Origin: Fusobacterium sp.
GTDB taxonomy: Bacteria; Fusobacteriota; Fusobacteriia; Fusobacteriales; Fusobacteriaceae
NCBI GenBank assembly: GCA_020024855.1
Contig: JAHHTB010000042.1
Span: forward strand, 1-13,459
DNA: 13,459 bases
Direction of reading: 5' to 3'
How positions within the stretch are numbered: position 1 is the first letter of the stretch; each line of letters begins with the position of its first letter. A model generated the notes under the pieces. That model had not been told where the DNA came from and ran no database searches. It saw only the letters and a program-made list of their open reading frames with translations. Both the position numbers and the translations under genes were made by a program. This document shows, one piece after another, positions 1-6,479 of the stretch.

Positions 1-19
1 AATTCTCTATTTCTCTCAT
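1..19 (-). CDS. Possible start of a truncated gene (first six codons only)
   Basis: On the minus strand an ATG at 17-19 is followed by codons for MREIEN up to the window edge. A purine-rich stretch (GAGGGAAGAG) lies just upstream at about 26-35 and could serve as a ribosome binding site. Six codons are too few to identify a product, so this may be the beginning of the next minus-strand gene or chance. Confidence 0.25.
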
Positions 20-131
20 TCTTTACTCTTCCCTCATCGATTAATATAATTTTATTTATAATATTATTAGTAATTATTACTAGCTAACCTTGCCTGATAC
101 CACTGAAATTTGATACTATCTATTGAATTGA

Positions 132-3098
132 TTAGAATCTATATCCAGCACCAATGTTTACACCATATGCTTTCATATCTTCTGACCCAAACTCATAAGT
201 AAATCCTCCATTATAGAAGAATCCATTTTCATTGACAACTTCTGCACCTAAGTTAAATTTAAGTACATTTTCAGATAATTCTCCACCGTGTACTCCAAAT
301 TGGTTACTGGCTGTATTAGCTCCAAAGAATTGTCCTTTGAACTCTTTGTCAGTATCTCCAAATATTTTAACAAAAGCAGTACCAAATTTAACATCTACTT
401 TAGATTTTTCAAGTTGAACAGTTTTTACTAAGTCTGCTCCTAATTCAGTATCAAATGTTGTTATATCTGTATCAGTTAATCCAAAGTATGAATCTTTAAC
501 AGAATCTTGTTTTAAGTGTGTATATCCTAATTTTACTTTAGGTTGAATTGACAATCCATCTCCTAAATCTCCTAAGTATTTAGCTTGAATATATCCACTT
601 AAAGCTTTTGTATCATACTTTTCTTTTCCTACTACATTAGCAGCTGTATTAGTTGCATCATATTTACCTAGTTGGTATCCTAATCCAGCAGTAAGATCAT
701 AGTTTCCTAATGATTTTACTCCATAGAATCCTAAGTAGAATAGATCTCCATCAGCTTTTCCACCTGTTACATCTAAATCTTGTTTAGAACCAGCAAATAC
801 TAAACCAGTTTTTGTAGTGTCATTTACTCCATACTCTAAAGAAGCTAATAATCCAGAAGTTTCGTTCTCAACATCATATTTTCCAACTATTCCATCTCTC
901 TTATACTCATCTTTATTGTAGATTGCTCTACCTTCAGCAGTAAATTCTCCAGCTTTTACATTGTTAGATAATGAAAGTATAGTTCCTTCATTTAATTTTA
1001 AGTTGTCATAAGCTGCTCTAATAGTTTCAGCATAGATAGATCCAGAGTATATTTTATCCATTTGTCCTTCTCTTTCTGATATAACTTGAGAGAAGTTACC
1101 ATTTATTATTTGAGCTCCGTTGTTAACTGCATTTAATCTAGCATCAGCAAATAGAGATTTATTGTAAGTGAAGTCTAAAGTGTTGTTTTGTCTATCTAAA
1201 TTAGTAGTATAAACACCAGTTGTTTTATTAGTATAGATAGTGTCTTTTAATTCATGTTTTATAGCTCCATTATTTAATTCTACTTTCTTATCTGTAGTTA
1301 AGTTAGTAGTATCAAAATCTATATTTCCACTTACTGTTACAACACCAGTTGAGTTTTTAAGGGCATTATCTCCATTTTCGTCTATTTCAAATATTGTCGT
1401 TCCTTTTATACCAGTTTGACTATTCCAAATAGAAGTATTTACGTCAAAAGACGATTTTGCTGGAACTTTTAAAGTAGTAGTTTCAACATTAGTTATAGGA
1501 GAATCTTGACCAACTTTAATCTCTTTTATATTTATTTTTCCTTCAAGATACATTTCCCCATTTTCAACATTAAGACTATTAGCATAAACATTTGCTTTTA
1601 TAGATGTTTTATTTTTTGAAAATATTTCTCCTGCTCCTGAAATATTCGCTCCATTAATATTGACATTAGATAATCCTAATTTAGCATTATTTTCAAGTAA
1701 TAAAGTATCTTTATTATCTCCTACTTTATTAATCTGTGTCCCTTCAAATTTTGTAAGTGTATCTTTTAGAAGAGTTAATTTACCATTAGCATCAAAATTT
1801 AAAATTCCGTTATTAAAAATGACTCCATTACTATTAACATTTGTTTTAAAATCTAAACTTTTATCTATTATTTGTTCTTCGTCATGAAATAAAGTCGTAT
1901 TATTTGTTTTAAATACTATTTTATTTTCTTTGATATTGTTAATAGTACTAGAATATACATTGCCCGCTAAATTAATATCAGAATCTTGAGTTATTGCTAT
2001 TCCATTTTTATCAGTCATCATTGATTGATTATTTACTTTTCCATTAAACAAGCTTTCTATGTTAAAATCTTTTAATTCATCACTACTTTTATCATTTATT
2101 TTAATTATTCCATTAATAGTAACAGTTCCTTGATTTCCATTATTTTTAACAACAGTACTTCCATTAGTTAACTCAATAATTCCATTATTTATAAATTCAG
2201 AATTATTTCCAGTAAGTTCTGTAGTTATCCCATTATCAGTTTTTATAATATTATTATTTGTAAATTTAACTTTTCCATTTCCAGTATTAGACAGATAAAT
2301 AGCTCCTAAATTCCCAGGTGTTCCATTTCTTTTAGATGTTAAAGTACCATTATTTTCAATTTCAACATCACTATCTTTAACTATTACTGAGATAGGAACA
2401 GATGCAGCTCCATTTTTAGATTCAGTTGAAATTTCTTTATTATTCACAATTTTACCACTATAAAAATTATCTTTAGAATATGTTGTAATCCCATATGCAG
2501 CTCCTTTTTCTGAAATAGCAGAAATATTACCATTATTAGTAATATCAAAAGAATTAGCTAAAGATATGGCATAAGCTCCTCCAAGCCCATGAGTTACTCT
2601 TATTATTCCATTATTTTTTATTCTTGTATTTTTTGCTGCACTATTGATACCATAAGCACCATAATTTTGATTTCCTGAGCTTTGTACTTCTATAGTTCCT
2701 ATAGTATTCTCACCATTGTTATTATTAATAGTTATTTCATTTACAGTCTTTTCTACTAAAATTCCAGTTGAATTTCCCTTAAGATTACTACTAATTGTAG
2801 TACCTTCATTTTCAAATATAACATTAGTAGTCGTTATATTTTCTATTTTTATAGCTGATGTTCCATTAGTTGCTATTATATTATTTGTATTTAAATAAGT
2901 TTTTAAACCAAAATGGTCTACAAAGTTGCTCTCATTTAATTTAAGATTTTCTATTTGGTTATTTAATTTATTAATTTCTTGTACTCCAAAAGAAACACTC
3001 CCCATTATTAAAAATCCAACTATAGTTGCAGTTGTTACAGTTACTTTGTTTTTAAGCCAGTGTTTTAAGGCTTTCTCTGTGCTAATCAAGTAATTCAT
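132..3098 (-). CDS. Type V autotransporter, fusobacterial type
   Basis: Probable surface-exposed autotransporter (type Va secretion) of 988 residues, carried through the outer membrane by its own C-terminal barrel. Residues 1-38 form a long atypical signal region: a charged stretch (EKALKHWLKNKV), then a hydrophobic core (TATIVGFLIMGSVSFG), the N-terminal style seen in many Fusobacterium autotransporters. A short coiled segment (about 39-60) follows. Residues about 60-650 are an Asn/Gly/Thr/Ile-rich passenger with many NNG turns (ENNGTL, FINNGIIEL, ITNNGNIS), the pattern of a right-handed beta-helix. The last roughly 280 residues alternate polar and aromatic residues as an autotransporter beta-barrel and end in GAGYRF, with the terminal aromatic expected for barrel assembly. 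A strong ribosome binding site (GGAGG, 8 nt before ATG) fixes the start. The passenger shows no protease or lipase motif, so adhesion or surface coating is only a guess. No clear terminator follows the stop. Confidence 0.93.
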   Translation of the reverse strand: MNYLISTEKALKHWLKNKVTVTTATIVGFLIMGSVSFGVQEINKLNNQIENLKLNESNFVDHFGLKTYLNTNNIIATNGTSAIKIENITTTNVIFENEGTTISSNLKGNSTGILVEKTVNEITINNNNGENTIGTIEVQSSGNQNYGAYGINSAAKNTRIKNNGIIRVTHGLGGAYAISLANSFDITNNGNISAISEKGAAYGITTYSKDNFYSGKIVNNKEISTESKNGAASVPISVIVKDSDVEIENNGTLTSKRNGTPGNLGAIYLSNTGNGKVKFTNNNIIKTDNGITTELTGNNSEFINNGIIELTNGSTVVKNNGNQGTVTINGIIKINDKSSDELKDFNIESLFNGKVNNQSMMTDKNGIAITQDSDINLAGNVYSSTINNIKENKIVFKTNNTTLFHDEEQIIDKSLDFKTNVNSNGVIFNNGILNFDANGKLTLLKDTLTKFEGTQINKVGDNKDTLLLENNAKLGLSNVNINGANISGAGEIFSKNKTSIKANVYANSLNVENGEMYLEGKINIKEIKVGQDSPITNVETTTLKVPAKSSFDVNTSIWNSQTGIKGTTIFEIDENGDNALKNSTGVVTVSGNIDFDTTNLTTDKKVELNNGAIKHELKDTIYTNKTTGVYTTNLDRQNNTLDFTYNKSLFADARLNAVNNGAQIINGNFSQVISEREGQMDKIYSGSIYAETIRAAYDNLKLNEGTILSLSNNVKAGEFTAEGRAIYNKDEYKRDGIVGKYDVENETSGLLASLEYGVNDTTKTGLVFAGSKQDLDVTGGKADGDLFYLGFYGVKSLGNYDLTAGLGYQLGKYDATNTAANVVGKEKYDTKALSGYIQAKYLGDLGDGLSIQPKVKLGYTHLKQDSVKDSYFGLTDTDITTFDTELGADLVKTVQLEKSKVDVKFGTAFVKIFGDTDKEFKGQFFGANTASNQFGVHGGELSENVLKFNLGAEVVNENGFFYNGGFTYEFGSEDMKAYGVNIGAGYRF

Positions 3099-3450
3099 TA
3101 CTTATTCCTCCCTAAAAAATTTTCCCGAATTTTATAATTTAAAAATAAAGGCTAATTTATTATAAAAAATATTTTATAGTAAACTTAAATTGTCTGAATT
3201 AATAATAGTTCTAACAAAACTACTGTTTTCTTTATTATTAAATTACAGTTAATTTTATCAGAAATTTTCTTAACTTTCAAGATTTTTTTATTTGAAACAA
3301 GCATATTTTCATTATTCATGTAATATGTGAAATCTATAGTGATAAATTTTAATATAATTTTTTAGAATAAAATTATCTATCATATATAAATAAAAAATAT
3401 TTTGCTATTTTATGAGTAAGGTAACTTACTATGATTATAAGTTTTATCAA
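3099..3450. other. 352-bp gene-free region, leader of the autotransporter gene
   Basis: This extremely AT-rich gap lies between the thioredoxin-like gene and the autotransporter start. It ends with the strong Shine-Dalgarno of the autotransporter (3106-3110). A minus-strand TATAAT at 3159-3164 is a possible -10 box, but no convincing -35 box lies 17 bp upstream of it. A small hairpin sits near 3415-3430. I see no gene, RNA gene or repeat here. The length leaves room for a long 5' leader or a regulator-binding region. Confidence 0.5.
3415..3430 (-). terminator. Weak hairpin after the thioredoxin-like gene
   Basis: AGTAAG (3415-3420) pairs with CTTACT (3425-3430) around a 4-nt loop, 20 nt beyond the stop of the thioredoxin-like gene. 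The stem is only 6 bp, and the minus-strand sequence after it is A/T mixed instead of a clean U-run. It could be a weak terminator of the permease-thioredoxin transcript. Confidence 0.3.
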
Positions 3451-3732
3451 CTATCTCTTTCCTAATTTTTGTAATATATTTTTTATTTCTACAACAGATA
3501 ATACTTTCCCATATGATACAACTTTTTCATCAAGAACCAAAGCTGGTGTAGACATCACACCATAGCTTGCTATCTGCCTAAAATCTGTAATATGCTCAAT
3601 TTCAAAATCTAATCCCAACTCAGAAATAGCAGTACAAGTAGCTTTTTCTAATGCAATACATTTTGGACAACCAGAACCTAAGATTTTAATTTTACTATCT
3701 CTTTTCTCCTCTTTTTTTCTAAATAAATTCAT
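3451..3732 (-). CDS. Small thioredoxin-like disulfide protein (GCPKC)
   Basis: A 93-residue cytoplasmic protein with a minimal thioredoxin fold. The active site is C22-P-K-C25 after a beta strand (KIKILGSG). The cis-proline is P63 in MSTPALVLDEKVV, and one further cysteine is C33. This arrangement matches the 'small redox-active disulfide protein' family, commonly encoded next to DUF318/ArsP-type permeases. It follows the permease by 16 bp with a strong ribosome binding site (AGGAGG), so the two are almost certainly co-transcribed. It may reduce or carry a thiol-reactive substrate to the permease, or keep permease cysteines reduced. That role is inferred from context; no direct sequence evidence shows its partner. 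Confidence 0.88.
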   Translation of the reverse strand: MNLFRKKEEKRDSKIKILGSGCPKCIALEKATCTAISELGLDFEIEHITDFRQIASYGVMSTPALVLDEKVVSYGKVLSVVEIKNILQKLGKR

Positions 3733-3748
3733 TTTTAAATACCTCCTG

Positions 3749-4762
3749 TTAAATTAAAAATTTATGAAATACATTAAATGTATATCCTACAACTATAATT
3801 CCAAGTATACAAATAGAAATAAATAATACTAATAACTTAGGCTTTGCTGCTTTTTTTAACATAATTATTGACGGTAGACTTAATGTAGTTACTGCCATCA
3901 TAAAAGAAAGAATTGTCCCCAACTGTCCTCCTTTTGATAAAAGAGCTTCTGCAATAGGAATCATACCAAATATATCTGCATACATAGGAACTCCAATTAA
4001 TGTTGCAAAAATAACACCAAATGGATTATTATTTCCTAAAACCATTTCAATCCATGTTTTTGGAATCCAGTTATGAATGAAAGCACCAATACTTACTCCT
4101 ATTAAAATATATAAAAACACTTTTTTTAATGTAGCATTTACCTGTTCTTTAGCAAATTTTATTCTATCTTTTTTAGTAAGAATAGATGATTCAATATCTA
4201 TGCTACTTACATTTTTTATGAAGTCTTCTACGTATTTTTCCATATGAAGTTTCTCAATCACTGTTCCACCAATAACAGCAATAATTAAGCCAATAGTTAC
4301 ATAAGCAAGGGCAACTTTTCCACCAAAAATACTCATCAAGAGAACTAAGCTTCCCAAATCTACCATTGGTGAGGATATTAGAAAGGAAAATGTAACTCCT
4401 AATGGTAATCCTGCACTTGTAAATCCAATAAATATCGGTATTGATGAACAAGAACAAAATGGCGTAATAGTTCCTAGAAGGGCAGACATGATATTTGCCC
4501 TAATTCCATGATAATGTCCTAAAATTTTTTTACTACGTTCTGGAGGAAAATAACTCTGTATATAAGTTATTACAAAAATTAAAAAATATAGTAAAGTTAT
4601 TATCTTAATAACATCATATATAAAAAATTGAATACTTCCTCCTAGTTGTGTACTTATATCTAATCCAACTAAAGATAATAAATTACCTATTAAATTATTT
4701 AACCATTTCATTCCAAGTATCTGTTCTTGTAAAAAAATAAAAATTGTTTTTAATATATCCAA
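3749..4762 (-). CDS. ArsP/DUF318-family permease (probable organoarsenical or metalloid exporter)
   Basis: An inner-membrane permease of about 337 residues with eight or more hydrophobic segments in two homologous halves. The family signature is TPFCSCSSIPIFIGFTSAGLP near residues 100-120, with the CSC motif at 103-105, followed by the second-half counterpart GVPMYADIFGMIPIAEALL. Characterised ArsP proteins export trivalent organoarsenicals, and an ArsR regulator plus a thioredoxin-like partner next door fit a metalloid role. The substrate itself cannot be read from sequence. I place the start at the TTG at 4760-4762 because GGAGGG lies exactly 6 nt upstream. The in-frame ATG at 4784-4786 has no ribosome binding site and lies inside the operator-like inverted repeat; using it would add 8 residues. 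Confidence 0.9.
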   Translation of the reverse strand: MDILKTIFIFLQEQILGMKWLNNLIGNLLSLVGLDISTQLGGSIQFFIYDVIKIITLLYFLIFVITYIQSYFPPERSKKILGHYHGIRANIMSALLGTITPFCSCSSIPIFIGFTSAGLPLGVTFSFLISSPMVDLGSLVLLMSIFGGKVALAYVTIGLIIAVIGGTVIEKLHMEKYVEDFIKNVSSIDIESSILTKKDRIKFAKEQVNATLKKVFLYILIGVSIGAFIHNWIPKTWIEMVLGNNNPFGVIFATLIGVPMYADIFGMIPIAEALLSKGGQLGTILSFMMAVTTLSLPSIIMLKKAAKPKLLVLFISICILGIIVVGYTFNVFHKFLI

Positions 4763-4783
4763 AATAGTCCCTCCATTTTTATT

Positions 4784-4805
4784 CATATCAAAAATATTTG
4801 ATATG
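4784..4805. promoter_or_regulatory. Inverted-repeat operator in front of the permease
   Basis: CATATCAAA (4784-4792) and TTTGATATG (4797-4805) form a perfect 9-bp inverted repeat. Its core, ATATCAA-N6-TTGATAT, recurs with identical spacing upstream of arsR at 5154-5173. The natural reading is a binding site for the ArsR-family repressor controlling the permease. On the minus strand TAACAT abuts and overlaps the repeat, the same hexamer as the arsR -10 box, but its -35 partner is poor. Confidence 0.72.
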
Positions 4806-4815
4806 TTATTTTTTT

Positions 4816-4843
4816 ATAAAAGTCATCAAAAGATGACTTTTAT
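4816..4843. terminator. Hairpin between arsR and the permease, bidirectional shape
   Basis: A perfect 12-bp stem (4816-4827 with 4832-4843) with an AAAA loop lies 21 nt beyond the arsR stop. The core is GTCATC/GATGAC flanked by an A-tract and a four-T tract, so it looks alike on both strands. The U-tract is short, suggesting partial termination, with the permease then relying on its own operator-controlled promoter or on read-through. Confidence 0.6.
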
Positions 4844-4864
4844 TACAATATTTCTATAATTTTT

Positions 4865-5140
4865 TCACGTAGTTATCTCTAATAATCTTTTCAGAGCAAA
4901 ATTAATTCCAGACTTACTCAACTTATAATGGGTCCATTTTCCCTCCTGTCTACTTTCTACAATTCCAGAATCACATAGAATTTTCATATGATATGATAAA
5001 GCAGACTGCCCAATTTGCATCTCTTCAACTAATACACAAGCACACTTTTCTCCACCTTTTAAAAGTTTTAAAATACAAAGTCTATTTTCATCACAGAGTG
5101 CCTTAAAAATCTTTATATCTTTTGTATAATCACTAACCAT
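4865..5140 (-). CDS. ArsR/SmtB-family metalloregulatory repressor
   Basis: A 91-residue winged-helix DNA-binding repressor of the ArsR/SmtB family, typical in length. The N-terminal helix contains FKALCDENRLCILKLL. Next comes E-K-C33-A-C35-V-L, which resembles the ELCVCDL metal-binding loop (alpha-3 type CxC site) of arsenic-sensing ArsR. The recognition helix is QSALSYHMKIL (45-55) and the wing follows (ESRQEGKWTHYKL). Additional cysteines C16, C22 and C56 could supply a third thiolate. The start is supported by GAGGTG 7 nt before the ATG. By family behaviour it should repress its own promoter and the permease promoter until As(III), Sb(III) or another thiophilic ion binds. Both promoters carry the same inverted repeat, which supports this. 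The exact inducer is inferred. Confidence 0.93.
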   Translation of the reverse strand: MVSDYTKDIKIFKALCDENRLCILKLLKGGEKCACVLVEEMQIGQSALSYHMKILCDSGIVESRQEGKWTHYKLSKSGINFALKRLLEITT

Positions 5141-5153
5141 TACATTTCACCTC

Positions 5154-5173
5154 ATATCAACTTTTTTTGATAT
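5154..5173. promoter_or_regulatory. Inverted-repeat operator in front of arsR
   Basis: ATATCAA (5154-5160), a 6-nt spacer, then TTGATAT (5167-5173). It lies just downstream of the arsR -10 box, over the expected transcription start, where a bound repressor would block initiation. The same 7+6+7 element precedes the permease. Confidence 0.75.
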
Positions 5174-5176
5174 TAT

Positions 5177-5205
5177 TATGTTACAACTTTTTATATAACT
5201 TGTCA
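5177..5205 (-). promoter_or_regulatory. arsR promoter
   Basis: On the minus strand a perfect -35 TTGACA is followed after 17 bp by TAACAT (4 of 6 bases matching TATAAT). The predicted start of transcription falls in the adjacent inverted repeat, consistent with autorepression. Confidence 0.68.
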
Positions 5206-5239
5206 ATAGATAATTCTATTTTATCATCTTTTATTATCT

Positions 5240-5274
5240 GAAAAAATAAAAAAAATGAGAGAACTAGTCTCTCA
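5240..5274 (-). terminator. Rho-independent terminator of the small lipoprotein gene
   Basis: TGAGAGA (5256-5262) pairs with TCTCTCA (5268-5274) around a 5-nt loop. On the minus strand a long T-rich run (5241-5255) follows. The stem encodes the last codons of the lipoprotein and the TAG stop lies at the loop, so coding end and terminator are merged. Confidence 0.82.
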
Positions 5275-5557
5275 AATCTCTTAAATATTGTATCTTTATA
5301 TTTGTCATTTTTATATAATCATTTAGATATTCAGTATCCTCATCAATATTTTTCTCTCTATACTCTCTCATCTCTTTATTAAATTTGATAAAATCTCTCT
5401 CTAACTCTGCTCTTTTTCTCTCTAATATAACATCATCCATTAATTTATCCATTTTATCTGAAAGTTTTGTATACTTAACTTTAACATTTTTAGGAGCATA
5501 AGAACTGCAGGATACTATAAACATCGCAAGCAATATTATAATTACTATTTTTTTCAT
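5264..5557 (-). CDS. Small helical lipoprotein, unknown function
   Basis: A 97-residue predicted lipoprotein. The signal peptide is MKKIVIIILLAMF with lipobox IVSC, giving lipidated Cys17. The mature part is short and highly charged, with heptad-like helical stretches (KLSDKMDKLMDDVILERKRAELERDF and onward), suggesting a coiled coil or helical hairpin anchored in the membrane. I do not recognise the family. The ATG at 5555-5557 is chosen because AAGGAG lies 9 nt upstream and a proper signal peptide follows. An in-frame upstream ATG would start inside the tRNA gene and is rejected. The gene starts 23 nt after the tRNA 3' end with no obvious promoter between, so it probably shares the tRNA promoter. 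Its stop codon sits in its own terminator hairpin. Confidence 0.8.
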   Translation of the reverse strand: MKKIVIIILLAMFIVSCSSYAPKNVKVKYTKLSDKMDKLMDDVILERKRAELERDFIKFNKEMREYREKNIDEDTEYLNDYIKMTNIKIQYLRDLRD

Positions 5558-5580
5558 ATGTTTTTTCTCCTTGTTATAAA

Positions 5581-5657
5581 TGGCGATCCCGATGTGGTTT
5601 GAACACACAACCTATTCCTTAGGAGGGAATTGCTCTATCCAATTGAGCTACGGGATC
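5581..5657 (-). tRNA. tRNA-Arg (anticodon CCT)
   Basis: A complete cloverleaf on the minus strand. The 7-bp acceptor stem is GATCCCG/CGGGATC, the D arm contains AGCTCAATTGGATAGAGC, and the anticodon stem ATTCC/GGAAT encloses loop CTCCTAA, giving anticodon CCT for codon AGG. The T arm is GTGTG-TTCAAAC-CACAT with one G-T pair, the discriminator base is G and CCA is encoded. A promoter lies 12-40 nt upstream, and a lipoprotein gene follows directly. Confidence 0.96.
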
Positions 5658-5668
5658 ACTACCTATCC

Positions 5669-5697
5669 ATTATACTATAATTTTTATTTTTTGAAAA
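5669..5697 (-). promoter_or_regulatory. Promoter of tRNA-Arg (and probably the lipoprotein)
   Basis: On the minus strand TTTTCA (-35, 4 of 6 matches) is separated by 17 bp from a perfect TATAAT (-10, 5669-5674). The start of transcription would fall about 5 nt before the tRNA 5' end. Confidence 0.7.
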
Positions 5698-5708
5698 GGT
5701 TTTTTTTA

Positions 5709-6461
5709 CTATGTTAAACTTTTAATTAAATATAGCAGATGTTTTTGTCCAATTCCACTCAAGCTTCCTATTTTGTAGATATAGTCAACTATCTTCTCAC
5801 CACTACTCAAATCCATATTAGAATATTTATAATACGACACGATTTCTCTTAAAATATGAGCATCACTTCCAAATGTTGCAGTCAAATTGTATCTTTCTCT
5901 CAACTCTCCAGCCATAAGATTCCTAACCATTGGAAGTGCATGATTGTGAGTTTCCAATGAGTCTACTTTTTTTATTACATCATAGATATACTCTTTGTTA
6001 TTTATGAAATTCTTTTGTACAATTCCACAAATATGCGGAATTGATTTATGGCACTCCCACTGATTCAAAACATCTAGATACTCATATATATCCCTATGAG
6101 TTTTGGCCATTCTCTTTATATTTCTATATGGTTCTACTTCCTTTCTATAAAACTCCTCTAAATCCTCCATTTTTTTAAAATAAACTAACATTTCAAATCC
6201 ATCTTCACATCCTAATTCTAATCCAGGAACATTATTAATTCCCAACTCTTTTAATCTAATAGCTCCTCTTATTTCATTATGATCAGTTACAGAGATTAAA
6301 TATCTTTTATTATCTACAAAATTTTTTAAAAATCTTGGTTTTATAAATCCATCTGAAGCTATTGTATGAATATGCAAATCATAATAAAAATCACCTGCAT
6401 ACCTAAAATCACTCTCTATAAAAGGAAAAAAGAAATTTGAAAGTTTTTGAAACTCTATCAT
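5709..6461 (-). CDS. PHP-domain metal-dependent phosphoesterase
   Basis: A 250-residue protein of the PHP (polymerase and histidinol phosphatase) superfamily. Metal-ligand motifs appear in the standard order: H30-I-H32 with S36-D37 (HIHTIASDG), T59-D60-H61, E82 (PGLELG), H143 (IPHICG), H172 (ETHNH) and G198-S-D-A-H202. The sequence resembles the stand-alone hydrolases related to nucleoside 3',5'-bisphosphate phosphatases more than HisJ enzymes. The substrate is not determinable. It starts 18 bp after the cardiolipin synthase stop, so the two form an operon. A role on a phospholipid or nucleotide phosphate is therefore possible but inferred. The ribosome binding site is modest (GAGTTGAT). No terminator is seen before the tRNA promoter downstream. 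Confidence 0.85.
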   Translation of the reverse strand: MIEFQKLSNFFFPFIESDFRYAGDFYYDLHIHTIASDGFIKPRFLKNFVDNKRYLISVTDHNEIRGAIRLKELGINNVPGLELGCEDGFEMLVYFKKMEDLEEFYRKEVEPYRNIKRMAKTHRDIYEYLDVLNQWECHKSIPHICGIVQKNFINNKEYIYDVIKKVDSLETHNHALPMVRNLMAGELRERYNLTATFGSDAHILREIVSYYKYSNMDLSSGEKIVDYIYKIGSLSGIGQKHLLYLIKSLT

Positions 6462-6479
6462 ATCAACTCAACTCTCTTT

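Noticed and set aside
67..90. AT-rich palindrome near TAGTAATAATTACTA after the autotransporter
   Set aside because: The stem has almost no GC and no U-run follows on the minus strand, so it is not a convincing terminator.
5264..5557. FadA-type adhesin for the small helical lipoprotein
   Set aside because: It is lipidated and shorter, and shares only general helical character with FadA; no specific motif was recognised.
5558..5608. N-terminal extension of the lipoprotein frame, beginning at an ATG at 5606-5608
   Set aside because: It would overlap the 3' part of the tRNA gene and hide the signal peptide. The internal ATG at 5557 has AAGGAG and a proper lipobox peptide.
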